From the NCBI RefSeq assembly GCF_022829285.1, contig NZ_JAKSYI010000040.1:1-64000 (forward strand): a stretch of DNA of 64,000 nt. The letters are read 5' to 3'. The DNA comes from Methylobacterium sp. J-078. GTDB taxonomy: Bacteria > Pseudomonadota > Alphaproteobacteria > Rhizobiales > Beijerinckiaceae. Position numbers and translations under genes: made by a program. Numbering within the stretch: the first letter of the stretch is position 1; each line of letters opens with the position of its first letter. A model generated the notes under the pieces. That model did not search any database. It was not told the DNA's origin and saw nothing but the letters and a program-made list of their open reading frames with translations. This document shows positions 17,462-25,396 of the stretch, one piece after another.

Positions 17462-18700
17462 TCAGGGCGTGCCGGCCTCGGCGGTCTCGCGCGGGGAGGG
17501 GCCGGCGGCCACCGCCGGCGCCTGTACGGCCAGGGCCACCGGGCGGACCCGGTCGCCGTCGCGCAGGAAGCTGCCGGCCCGGGCGACCACGCGCTCGCCG
17601 TCGGCGAGTCCGGCGCGGATCTCGATGTCGTCGTCGTCGGACAGGCCGGTGCGGACCTCGCGGGCCTCGACCACGTCGTCGGCGACGACGAGGACGGAGC
17701 TGCGCTTGGCCCCGCCGTAGAGCACGGAGGCCTGCGGCACCGTCACGCCGCGGGTGCGGGCGAGCTCGACGGCGCCCCGCGCGAAGGTGCCGATGCGCAG
17801 GCGCGGATCCGGCTCCAGGCGGATGCGGACCTTGCCGAGGCGGGTCGCGCGGTCGACCTCCGGGTAGACGGTGCGCACGCTGCCGGGCAGGCGGACCCCG
17901 TCGCCGAGGTCGATCCAGGCCGGGGCGTTGTCGCGCAGCTGCGGCAGCTTGGTCTCGATGACCTCGCCCTCGAGCTCGATCTCGCCGCGCGCGATCAGGC
18001 GGAACAGCGGCTCGGCCGTGGCGGAGGCGGCCAAGCCCACGCGGGCGGTGCGGCGGCTGACGATGCCGGCCTCCGGCGCGCGGATCTCGGTGCGGGCCAG
18101 ACGCAGGTTGAGTTCGTCGAGCACGGCCCGCGCCTGGGCGAGGTCGGCCCGCGCGATGCGCAGGCCGTTGCGGGCGAAGGCGAGCTTGCCCTCGGCCTGG
18201 CGCAGGGTCGCGGTGCGGCCCTCCATCACGGCCGCCGTGGCGTTGCCGGTCCTGAGGAGCTGCTGGGCCCGCTCGAAGGCGAGACGCGCCTCGGTCTCGG
18301 CGGCCTCCGCCTGCTCGATGCTGCTCTGGGCCTGCGGCACGGCAGCCTCGGCCTTCTCGACGAGGGCCGCCTGCTGGGCGAGCTGGCGGTCGATGAGGTC
18401 GCGCGAGAGGCGGGCGAGCACCTGGCCGCGGGCCACCCGTGCGCCTTCCTCGACCAGCACCTCGGTGACCCGGTAGCCCTCGATCTCGGGCGTCACCAGG
18501 ATCTCGTCGCGCGGGACCAGGGTGCCGGTGACCACCACCGACTCGACGATCTCCCGCCGCGTGGCATCGACCACGCTGATCGTCGGCACGAGATCGGCTT
18601 TCGCCGGCGCCGGGGCGGGGCTCGCCAGCACCGGCGGGGCCGCCAGCCCGAGGGCGAGGGCCAGCAGGGCCGTGCCGAGGACGAAGCGCGGATCGGTCAT
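17462..18700 (-). CDS. RND efflux periplasmic adaptor (membrane fusion protein)
   Basis: 412 residues from the ATG at 18700, which overlaps the stop of the tetR gene as ATGA. A signal peptide ends near residue 26 (VLASPAPAPA). Then come the lipoyl half-motif VEEGARVARGQVLARL, a long helical hairpin (about 105-190, many E/A/R/Q), the second lipoyl half (LARTEIRAPEAGIVSRR), a beta-barrel and a membrane-proximal domain. It bridges the RND pump to an outer-membrane channel. There is no lipobox cysteine, so it is probably a soluble or peripherally bound periplasmic protein. Confidence 0.92.
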   Translation of the reverse strand: MTDPRFVLGTALLALALGLAAPPVLASPAPAPAKADLVPTISVVDATRREIVESVVVTGTLVPRDEILVTPEIEGYRVTEVLVEEGARVARGQVLARLSRDLIDRQLAQQAALVEKAEAAVPQAQSSIEQAEAAETEARLAFERAQQLLRTGNATAAVMEGRTATLRQAEGKLAFARNGLRIARADLAQARAVLDELNLRLARTEIRAPEAGIVSRRTARVGLAASATAEPLFRLIARGEIELEGEVIETKLPQLRDNAPAWIDLGDGVRLPGSVRTVYPEVDRATRLGKVRIRLEPDPRLRIGTFARGAVELARTRGVTVPQASVLYGGAKRSSVLVVADDVVEAREVRTGLSDDDDIEIRAGLADGERVVARAGSFLRDGDRVRPVALAVQAPAVAAGPSPRETAEAGTP

Positions 18701-19335
18701 CGATGGGACTCCGGGGCGGCCTCGGGGATGGCGGGAAGCCGGCCGTCGAGCCCGGCTTCGATGAGGGCGCGGATCTGCGCGACGGCGCCGGCCATGTCGA
18801 AATCCGGCAGGATCGCCCGGCTTGCGACGACCCCGGTCATCTGGGGCGCCAGCAGGGCGTAGAGGGCTGCGGGATCGCAGGCGGGCGACGTGGCGAGCGC
18901 CGCGAACGTATCCTCGAACCAGGTCCGGGTTTCCGTTTCCGAAGCCTCGGTCAGATCCGCGATGGCCGGATTGCGGGTTCCTTCCGACCAGATTTCCAGG
19001 CGCAGGATCGCCTCGTCCCGGGTGAGGGTGCCGAAATACTGCTCCAGGACCCCGAACAGCGCGCTGCGCCGGTCGCCCTCGCGCTGCAATTGCGTGACGA
19101 GGAGGGCGCCCCCCTCGCGCTCGCGCTGCACGAGGCCCATCACCAGGGCCTCCTTGGAGCGGAAGTAGTGGTAGAAGTTGCCCGCCGTCATGCCGGCCTC
19201 GCGGGCGAGGTCCTGCATCGTTGTCCGGTGGAACCCGTGGCGCACGAAACAGGCGCTGGCAGCGTCGAGGATCTGTTCCCGGCGCGTGGCCTGGCCGGCG
19301 CGGGCGTCGATGAGGCTGCCGACCGGCGAAGCCAT
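18697..19335 (-). CDS. TetR-family repressor of the RND operon
   Basis: 212 residues from the ATG at 19335; an upstream open frame extends much further but reads as non-coding. The N-terminal helix-turn-helix is canonical: RREQILDAASACFVRHGF, then TTMQDLAREAGMTAGNFYHYF and SKEAL. The C-terminal half is the ligand-binding domain. It is the second gene of the operon (small membrane protein, tetR, adaptor, pump), translationally coupled on both sides. It most likely represses its own operon at the paired dyads at 19600-19635 and releases on binding a pump substrate. Confidence 0.9.
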   Translation of the reverse strand: MASPVGSLIDARAGQATRREQILDAASACFVRHGFHRTTMQDLAREAGMTAGNFYHYFRSKEALVMGLVQREREGGALLVTQLQREGDRRSALFGVLEQYFGTLTRDEAILRLEIWSEGTRNPAIADLTEASETETRTWFEDTFAALATSPACDPAALYALLAPQMTGVVASRAILPDFDMAGAVAQIRALIEAGLDGRLPAIPEAAPESHR

Positions 19336-19337
19336 CG

Positions 19338-19571
19338 TCAGGAGACCTTTCCATCCGATGCCGGGGCGACCACCCGGCAGGCGGCGATCGCGGCGTCCGC
19401 GTCGGCGCAGAGGCGGGCCTGCCAGCCCACCGAACCGTTGCCGGTCCAAGCGATCAGGGCGGCCCAGCCGAGGACCAGCACGGCTCCGAGCAGCAGGTGA
19501 TCCGGCGCGAAGAGCGCGCGAACCTTCCCGACCAAAGCCTGAGACCGGACATCCTCGTGGGTGCGCTGCAT
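19338..19571 (-). CDS. Small single-pass membrane protein leading the RND operon
   Basis: 77 residues from the ATG at 19571, preceded by GGAGG at 5 bases; an ATG four codons earlier lies inside that site and is less likely. The N-terminus is polar (MQRTHEDVRSQALVGKVRAL), followed by one membrane helix (LLLGAVLVLGWAALIAW), then a short periplasmic tail with two cysteines (ARLCADADAAIAACRVV) that could pair. The stop is 2 bases before the tetR start. No family was recognised. Small proteins of this kind can modulate RND pumps (AcrZ is the known example), but there is no sequence likeness to it that I can see. Confidence 0.6.
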   Translation of the reverse strand: MQRTHEDVRSQALVGKVRALFAPDHLLLGAVLVLGWAALIAWTGNGSVGWQARLCADADAAIAACRVVAPASDGKVS

Positions 19572-19599
19572 GGCATCCTCCAACCGACCTCATCATCGT

Positions 19600-19635
19600 A
19601 TTGAACGTTCATTCACTGGTCAATGAGTGTTCATT
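19600..19635. promoter_or_regulatory. Paired TetR-type dyads at the efflux operon promoter
   Basis: Two related dyads lie 22 bases apart just upstream of the operon's first gene. The first is the perfect palindrome TGAACGTTCA (19602-19611), continued by TTCA. The second is AATGA-GTGT-TCATT (19622-19635). Both share GTTCATTC. This matches the style of TetR operators at RND pump promoters. Binding by the 18697-19335 product is inferred from position. Confidence 0.6.
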
Positions 19636-19884
19636 CTCGAGGTGCGCAGGAGCACGGCGGTGCGGCCGTGGCGCCACAGCGCCAGGCTTCCGAGCGGCGC
19701 CGACGTGTCAACGTGAAGCAAGCCGGAAGCGGAACGGCCGAGGGCGACAGGGGTTCGACCAGATCCCCAGTGGAGGACCCGGTCGGCCCGGTCCGGATAT
19801 TCGCGACACGCAGGCCTCGGCTCGCTGCGTCGCGCCCGGCCCCGGCCGGGTATCGTCCGCTCCCCATCCGAGGCCGTCCTCACC
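19636..19884. other. Intergenic region, efflux operon / GH15 gene
   Basis: The divergent space between the efflux operon and the GH15 gene is 313 bases in all (19572-19884). Apart from the operator pair at 19600-19635 nothing else was recognised: no RNA gene, no further repeat, and only a weak ribosome binding site before the GTG at 19885. Confidence 0.4.
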
Positions 19885-21690
19885 GTGTTGAAGCCCTTTC
19901 CCCGCGCGGGCGGTCCCGTCACCCGTATCGACGGATTTCTCCCGATCGAGGGCTACGCGGCCCTTGGGGAGGGCCGCTCGGTGGCGCTCGCGGGCGCGGA
20001 CGGCTCCATCGACTGGTGGTGCTGCCCCAACCTCGACTCGCCGCCGCTGTTCGACCGCCTGCTCAGCGCGGAGGAGGGCGGCTACTTCGCGATCACGCCG
20101 GAGGCGCCGTTCACGTCCGAGATCGGCTACCGCGACGGCAGCAACGTCCACGAGACCGTCTTCACGACGGAGACCGGGCGGGCGCGCCTCACCGAGAGCC
20201 TGAACAGCGGCCCGGCCGGGCGCCTACCCTGGGCGGAACTCGCCCGCCGGATCGAGGGGCTGGAGGGGCACGTGCGCTTCCGGGTCGCGCTGGTGTTCGG
20301 CACGCGGGGCGACACCGCCGCCCCCTACCTCTCGGGCAACGGCAACGGCACCGCCTTCCACGTCGCCGGCATGATGGGCCTGTTCCGCACCAGCGACGGC
20401 GTCCGGATCGAGACGGAGAACGATCACGCCATCGCGGGCTTCGTCGAGGTGCGGGCGGGCCAGCGCGAACTCGTCGCCATCGTGGCGGCCGAGAACCAGC
20501 CCCTGGTGGTGGCGCCCATCGCCGAGATCGACGGGCGCATCGACGTGTCATGCCAGGAATGGCGGGACTGGACCGAGCGGCTGGCCTATCGGGGCCGCTA
20601 CGCCGAGCCCGTCCTGCGCAGTGCCCTGGCGCTGAAGCTGCTGCTCTACTCGCCCACGGGGGCCATCGCGGCGGCGGCCACGAGTTCCCTGCCCGAGGGC
20701 ATCGGCGGCTCGAAGAACTACGATTACCGCTACGCCTGGATCCGCGATGCCGGCTACGTCATCAAGGCGTTCCTGCGGCTGGGGGCGCAGGCCGAGGCCA
20801 ACGCGGCCCTGTCCTGGCTGATGCGCCACATCGGCGAGCATGGGGCGCAGGTTCTCTACACCCTCGAGGGCGGATGCGTGCCCGACGAGCAGGAAATCGA
20901 CCTGGCCGGCTATCGCGGCTCGCGCCCGGTGCGCACCGGCAATGCCGCCACGGGCCAGCACCAGCACGGCATCTACGGCGACATCTTCGAGACCGCCGAG
21001 CGCTTCGTCGCCGACGGCAACATGCTCGACCTGCGCACCGGGGCTCTCCTCGCCGGGCTCGCCGACCAATGCGCTGAATCCTGGAAGCTGAAGGATGCGG
21101 GCATCTGGGAATTGCCGGAGGCCAAGCACTACACCGGCTCCAAGATCAGTTGCTGGCAGGCCCTGGCCCGGGCGGTGGAACTCGCCGATGGCGGCCATCT
21201 GCCCGGCAGCTGCCGGGAGCGCTGGGCCCGCGCCCGCGACCGCGTCGCCGACTGGATCGACGAGAACTGCTGGTCGGAGGCCCAGCAATCCTACGTCATG
21301 CATCCCGGCTCGGAGAAGCTCGACGCCTCCCTGACGCTGGCCGTGCGCTTCCGCTTCGGCAACCCCGAACGCCTCGCGGCCACCTGCCGCGCCATCGACC
21401 GGGAACTCGGGCGCGGCCCCTACCACTACCGCTACACCGGCGCGCAAGCGGAGGAGGGCTGCTTCCTCGCCTGCACGTTCTGGCTCGTGGAGGCCAAGGC
21501 CTTGCTCGGGGAGACGGCGGAGGCAGAAGCCATGTTCGAGGCACTCGTCGCTGCCCTCGACCGGAATTCCGGCACCTATTCGGAGATGGCCGACCCGGTC
21601 AGCGGTGCCTATCTGGGCAACCTGCCGCAAGGGCTGACCCACCTCGCCCTGATCCAGGCCGCCGCGACGCTGTCGGGCCTCGATCTCTGA
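19885..21690 (+). CDS. Glycoside hydrolase family 15 (glucoamylase/trehalase type)
   Basis: 601 residues from a GTG start. The N-terminal beta-sandwich opens with the typical RIDGFLPIEGYAALG and ADGSIDWWCCPNLDSP. The (alpha/alpha)6 barrel carries YRYAWIRDAGYVIKAF, the catalytic acid region LKDAGIWEL, and the second catalytic carboxylate near YSEMADPVSGAYLGNLPQG. There is no signal peptide, so it is cytoplasmic. It hydrolyses terminal alpha-glucosides; bacterial relatives include trehalases and isomaltose/oligosaccharide glucosidases, so glycogen or trehalose turnover is likely. It is followed by a small protein and an SDR on the same strand, a set that looks like a stress or compatible-solute locus. 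Confidence 0.88.
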   Translation: MLKPFPRAGGPVTRIDGFLPIEGYAALGEGRSVALAGADGSIDWWCCPNLDSPPLFDRLLSAEEGGYFAITPEAPFTSEIGYRDGSNVHETVFTTETGRARLTESLNSGPAGRLPWAELARRIEGLEGHVRFRVALVFGTRGDTAAPYLSGNGNGTAFHVAGMMGLFRTSDGVRIETENDHAIAGFVEVRAGQRELVAIVAAENQPLVVAPIAEIDGRIDVSCQEWRDWTERLAYRGRYAEPVLRSALALKLLLYSPTGAIAAAATSSLPEGIGGSKNYDYRYAWIRDAGYVIKAFLRLGAQAEANAALSWLMRHIGEHGAQVLYTLEGGCVPDEQEIDLAGYRGSRPVRTGNAATGQHQHGIYGDIFETAERFVADGNMLDLRTGALLAGLADQCAESWKLKDAGIWELPEAKHYTGSKISCWQALARAVELADGGHLPGSCRERWARARDRVADWIDENCWSEAQQSYVMHPGSEKLDASLTLAVRFRFGNPERLAATCRAIDRELGRGPYHYRYTGAQAEEGCFLACTFWLVEAKALLGETAEAEAMFEALVAALDRNSGTYSEMADPVSGAYLGNLPQGLTHLALIQAAATLSGLDL

Positions 21691-21777
21691 AGGGCCGCCG
21701 CACCCGGCGGGAGCTTTGGTCGCAGATCCGACCCCCGTCCCGCCGCGTTGCTCGGGACCACGCCAGGAGACGGCAGC

Positions 21778-21999
21778 ATGGCCAGCACAACCGACCACAA
21801 GACCAACGACCGGAAGACCGGGGACGTGACGACCTACATCCTCAAGCAGGCCCTGGCCGCGCGGGTCGACGATCACGTGGAGATCGCGGTCGAGGCCGAG
21901 GACGGCACGACCTTCAAGATCCGGGCGACGTCCGACCAGCTCGACGCCCTGACGGGCGACCTCGAGACCATCCTCGAAGCCGACGACGCCGACGCCTGA
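21778..21999 (+). CDS. Small acidic protein of unknown function
   Basis: 73 residues from the ATG at 21778, chosen because GGAGA lies 6-7 bases before it. It is strongly acidic at the C-terminus (ETILEADDADA) and has a beta-alpha look in the middle (VEIAVEAEDGTTFKIRATSDQLDAL). No family was recognised. It is 87 bases after the GH15 gene and 85 before the SDR gene, all on the plus strand, so co-expression is plausible. It is probably soluble and cytoplasmic. Confidence 0.6.
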   Translation: MASTTDHKTNDRKTGDVTTYILKQALAARVDDHVEIAVEAEDGTTFKIRATSDQLDALTGDLETILEADDADA

Positions 22000-22084
22000 T
22001 CCGCTCCTTCCGGGGTCCGCCACCGCGCGGGCCCCACCTTTCCGAAGACGACCGCCGAACACAGCCCGGGAAAGCACCCCTCCG

Positions 22085-22963
22085 ATGACCATCGATCCCC
22101 GTGACGCCGGTCCCCGGCCGCCCTTTCCCGGCGACCAGCAGCAGGAGCGACCGGGTCTGACCTCGCGGATGCGTCCGGCGCCCGACCACGGCGAGACGAG
22201 CTACGTCGGCAAGGGGCTCCTCACCGACCGGGTCGCCCTGGTGACCGGCGGGGATTCGGGCATCGGCCGGGCGGTGGCCATCGCGTATGCCCGCGAAGGC
22301 GCCGATGTGGCGATCTCGTACCTGCCCGTCGAGCAGTCGGACGCCGAGGACACCGCCGAGTGGGTGCGCAAGGCGGGTCGGCGCGTCCTGCTCCTGCCCG
22401 GCGACCTGCGCGACCCGGCCCATTGCCGCGATCTCGTGGCCCGCACCGTGGCCGAACTCGGCGGCCTCGACATCCTCGTCAACAACGCCGCCGCGCAGGT
22501 GGTCAACGAAGGTCTCGACGACGTGACGCCGGAGGATCTCGAGGGCTCGTTCCGCGCCAACGTCTTCGCGATGCTCTACCTCGCCCAGGCGGCCGTGCCG
22601 CACATGAAGCCGGGCGGGGCCATCGTGAACTCCACGAGCCAGCAAGCCAAGGTCGCCGACAAGACCATGCTGGTCTACGCCTCCACCAAGGGCGCCATCG
22701 CGAGCCTGACCATCGGCCTCTCCAACCTGCTGGCGCCGAAGGGCATCCGGGTGAACTGCGTCGCTCCGGGCCCGGTCTGGACCCCGATCCAGCCCATCGT
22801 GAAGGACCCCGAGCAGATCGCATCGCTGGGCGCCGACACGCCGTTGGGCCGCGCCGGCCAGCCGGCCGAACTCGCTCCCGCCTACGTGCTCCTCGCCTCG
22901 CGGGAGGGCAGCTACATGACCGGCGCGCTGGTGCCGGTCACGGGCGGCACGCCGATGTATTGA
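22085..22963 (+). CDS. SDR family oxidoreductase, YghA type
   Basis: 292 residues. The first 45 residues are a proline-rich lead ending RPAPDHGETSYVGKG, which is typical of the YghA/general-stress SDR subfamily. Then follow TGGDSGIGRAVAIAYAREGA, the NNAAAQVV loop, catalytic YASTKGAI, and the C-terminal PVTGGTPMY. The aspartate in the cofactor loop suits either NAD or NADP. Relatives act on aldehydes or sugars and are induced in stationary phase and osmotic stress, which fits the GH15 neighbour. The physiological substrate is unknown. Confidence 0.87.
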   Translation: MTIDPRDAGPRPPFPGDQQQERPGLTSRMRPAPDHGETSYVGKGLLTDRVALVTGGDSGIGRAVAIAYAREGADVAISYLPVEQSDAEDTAEWVRKAGRRVLLLPGDLRDPAHCRDLVARTVAELGGLDILVNNAAAQVVNEGLDDVTPEDLEGSFRANVFAMLYLAQAAVPHMKPGGAIVNSTSQQAKVADKTMLVYASTKGAIASLTIGLSNLLAPKGIRVNCVAPGPVWTPIQPIVKDPEQIASLGADTPLGRAGQPAELAPAYVLLASREGSYMTGALVPVTGGTPMY

Positions 22964-23062
22964 AGGGACGGTTCTGCGCAGTCTTGAGGAGACCGTGGGC
23001 CCTCAAGGCACGCGGCGATGATCGTCTCGTAGATCCGGCGGACAGTCGCCAACCTGTCGGCC

Positions 23063-23479
23063 TCAGGCGTCGATGACGCTGGCCAGGGCGGACTCGATGA
23101 GCGCCGAGCGCGTGAGGCCGCGCGCTTGCGCGGTCTCGTCGGCCTGCCGCAGCATCGCCTTGCTGATCGTGATGTTAACGCGGACTCGATCGGTCGGCAG
23201 GTGGCGGGGAAAGATCAGCTGCGGAAGCCCAGCGGCGTCCTCGGGCGTCCGGCTCTCGAGAAACTGGATCATGCCGCGTCCTTCGGGCACCGGCTCGCGG
23301 TCCGCGCGAAGGGCGGCCAAGTGGCCGGACAGGGCTTCGCGCGCCGCCGCCACCGCGTCCTCGAAGGTATCGCCGCCGGTGACACATCCAGGCACGTCTG
23401 GGAAGGTGACACCCCACTCGGAACCGTTCTCGGGCGGATGGATGAGCGCAACGTAACCGTGGTTGCTCGTGGCGTTCAT
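23063..23479 (-). CDS. hicB: HicB-family antitoxin
   Basis: 138 residues. The N-terminal half is the HicB fold that blocks the toxin active site (WGVTFPDVPGCVTGGDTFEDAVAAA). The C-terminal half is a ribbon-helix-helix DNA-binding motif (VRVNITISKAMLRQADETA, then TRSALIESALA). It lies 58 bases after hicA on the same strand, the usual hicA-hicB order. It should neutralise HicA and repress the pair by binding the palindrome at 23740-23756. Confidence 0.92.
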   Translation of the reverse strand: MNATSNHGYVALIHPPENGSEWGVTFPDVPGCVTGGDTFEDAVAAAREALSGHLAALRADREPVPEGRGMIQFLESRTPEDAAGLPQLIFPRHLPTDRVRVNITISKAMLRQADETAQARGLTRSALIESALASVIDA

Positions 23480-23537
23480 GAGGCTCGCTCCTGGGGCGAA
23501 ACGGATTTCGAGGGCAATGGCGCGGACGCCGCTGGTT

Positions 23538-23717
23538 CTAGAGCCCCGCCGCCGCCCTGATGCTCTTCACCGTTTTTGGGTGCATGTCCTTCTTCGGATG
23601 AGGAATGGTGATCTTCCCCGGCCGCGTCGGATGCTTGAAGTGGCGGTGACTGCCGGTCGTCGAGTGCCAGACCCAGCCAGCAGCCTCGACCTCCCTGATG
23701 AGGTCCCTGGAATCCAT
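23538..23717 (-). CDS. hicA: HicA-family mRNA interferase toxin
   Basis: 59 residues from the ATG at 23717; a longer in-frame start at 23759 would run through the operator and is rejected. The double-stranded RNA-binding-like fold is recognised by MDSRDLIREVEAAGWVW, the catalytic histidine region GSHRHFKHPTRPGKITIPHP and KTVKSIRAAAGL at the end. HicA cleaves mRNA when freed from HicB. It is the first gene of the pair. Confidence 0.92.
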   Translation of the reverse strand: MDSRDLIREVEAAGWVWHSTTGSHRHFKHPTRPGKITIPHPKKDMHPKTVKSIRAAAGL

Positions 23718-23739
23718 CGCCGCTCGGCCACCGCTTGGA

Positions 23740-23756
23740 TGTGTATAGCATACACA
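23740..23756. promoter_or_regulatory. hicAB operator palindrome
   Basis: TGTGTAT and ATACACA arms flank AGC, ending 23 bases upstream of the hicA start and overlapping the probable promoter (TATAGCATAC). The size and place fit binding by the HicB ribbon-helix-helix dimer. Confidence 0.6.
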
Positions 23757-23845
23757 CAATGAGATCGAACGACAAAGGGGTCGAACCGATTGGTGCTGGC
23801 GCAGGCGGCAGTGCCGGAATTCGCCTCTGCCTCAGGTCCGGGTGA

Positions 23846-25396
23846 TCACTGCCCCACCTTCAGGAACGCCTCTGCGCTGCGCAGGCTGAGCGCCATGATC
23901 GTCAGGGCCGGGTTGGCGGCCAGCGAACTCGGGAAGGTCGAGCCGTCGCAGATCCAGAGGTTCGGAACCTCGAAGCTGCGGCCGAAGGGATCGACCACCG
24001 CCGTGTCGCCGTCGCGGCCCATGCGGCAGGTGCCGATGGTGTGGGCGACGCGCTCCAGGGTCCAGAGATCCGTGGCCCCGGCCGCCTCCCAGACCCGGTT
24101 CAGGAACCGGGTCGCGTGGGCGTTGAGGCGCTCCTCGTTCGGGCCGTAGCCGAAGCTGATCGCGGCCTTGCGCATGCCGAGCGCGTCGACCTCGTCGGAG
24201 AGCGTCAGCACGTTGGCGTCGCAGGGCAGGGTCTCGCCGTTGATGCCGATGCCCGCCATGTGGTTGTAGCGGGCGAGCTGGTCTGCGAGCGCCCGGCCCC
24301 AGAGCTTGCGGCCCCGCACCAGGGAATTGCCGAAGGTGAGCGGCACCACGCCGAGGCTCTGCACGAGGTAGCCGCCGGCGAAGTCCGCGTCGGCCGGACG
24401 GATCATGTCCTCGGTGATGAGCGAGGAGGGATAGCCCTTGTTCATCCGCATCTCGGGTGCGAAGGTACCCCAGACCTGGGTGGCGACGTGGCCCATGTAG
24501 TTGCGCCCGACCTGGCCGCTGCCGTTGGCCAGATCGAGATGCAGCAGCAGGCGCGCGGATTCCACCGAGCCGGCGCAGAGGAAGACGTTGCGGCAGGGCT
24601 GGCGATGGTCGATCCCGCCCTGGCGGTAGATCACCGCCGTCACCCGGCCGTCCTTCGCGCGCTCGATGCCGTGGACCCGGGCCTCGGCCCGGATCTCGGC
24701 GCCGTGATGGACGGCGAGCGGCAGGTAGGTCACGTCCATGCTGGTCTTGGCGCCGGTGCGGCAGCCCTGGTGGCAGTAGCCGCAATTGATGCAGCCGGGC
24801 CGAGTCGGGCCGTGCTCCTGGGTGAAGGCGCGTGAGACCACCGCCGCCGGCGCGTCGGCGTAGCGCACGCCGAGCGCCGCGCAGGCGCTCGCCATGGCCT
24901 GGGCCGGGGCGTTGCGGGCAACAGGGCTTAGGGGATAGGCGCGGGTCTCGTCCCAGGGATAGGCGGCCGGGCCGGAGACGCCGATGAAGGCTTCGACGCG
25001 CTCGTAGAACGGCACCAGCTCGGCGTAGTCCAGGGGCCAGTCGACACCCTCGCCGGTCTCGCTGTGGAGGCGGAGATCCCGGGCGTCGGCCCGGGGCGTG
25101 AAGGCGCCCCAGTGCAGGGTCGAGCCGCCGACCCCGGTGCCGCTGTTGTTGCCGCCGAAGGCCTCGGGCGTCGCGCCGCCGCTGATCCGCTCCTCGGTCC
25201 AGTAGATCTCGTCCGCCAGGGTCTCGTCGAAGGCGAACCCTTTCGGATCGAAGTTCGGCCCGGCCTCCAGGGCAACGCAGGAGAGGCCGGCTTCAGCGAG
25301 GCGCGCCAGCAGGGGCGCGCCGCCCGCGCCGGTGCCGATCACCACCGCGTCGACGGTCTCGGAGGTCGCAAAGCGACGCATCGCAGCGAGGTTCAT
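23846..25396 (-). CDS. GMC-family FAD oxidoreductase
   Basis: 516 residues from the ATG at 25396. The N-terminal FAD-binding fold reads [23 protein letters not shown], followed by [11 protein letters not shown] cysteine cluster [18 protein letters not shown] (about residues 203-220) is found in the gluconate/sorbose dehydrogenase branch of the family. The C-terminal active-site area is [11 protein letters not shown], then the GMC motif [18 protein letters not shown]. It probably oxidises a sugar, sugar acid or alcohol and passes electrons on. It is translationally coupled (ATGA overlap) to the hydrolase/subunit-3 fusion upstream, implying a two-subunit complex. It has no Tat signal of its own. 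Confidence 0.9.
   Translation of the reverse strand: MNLAAMRRFATSETVDAVVIGTGAGGAPLLARLAEAGLSCVALEAGPNFDPKGFAFDETLADEIYWTEERISGGATPEAFGGNNSGTGVGGSTLHWGAFTPRADARDLRLHSETGEGVDWPLDYAELVPFYERVEAFIGVSGPAAYPWDETRAYPLSPVARNAPAQAMASACAALGVRYADAPAAVVSRAFTQEHGPTRPGCINCGYCHQGCRTGAKTSMDVTYLPLAVHHGAEIRAEARVHGIERAKDGRVTAVIYRQGGIDHRQPCRNVFLCAGSVESARLLLHLDLANGSGQVGRNYMGHVATQVWGTFAPEMRMNKGYPSSLITEDMIRPADADFAGGYLVQSLGVVPLTFGNSLVRGRKLWGRALADQLARYNHMAGIGINGETLPCDANVLTLSDEVDALGMRKAAISFGYGPNEERLNAHATRFLNRVWEAAGATDLWTLERVAHTIGTCRMGRDGDTAVVDPFGRSFEVPNLWICDGSTFPSSLAANPALTIMALSLRSAEAFLKVGQ

Noticed and set aside
18697..19596. 299-residue version of the TetR protein
   Set aside because: The extra N-terminus overlaps the small membrane gene and the operator and is arginine/proline-rich noise; the ATG at 19335 directly precedes the helix-turn-helix.
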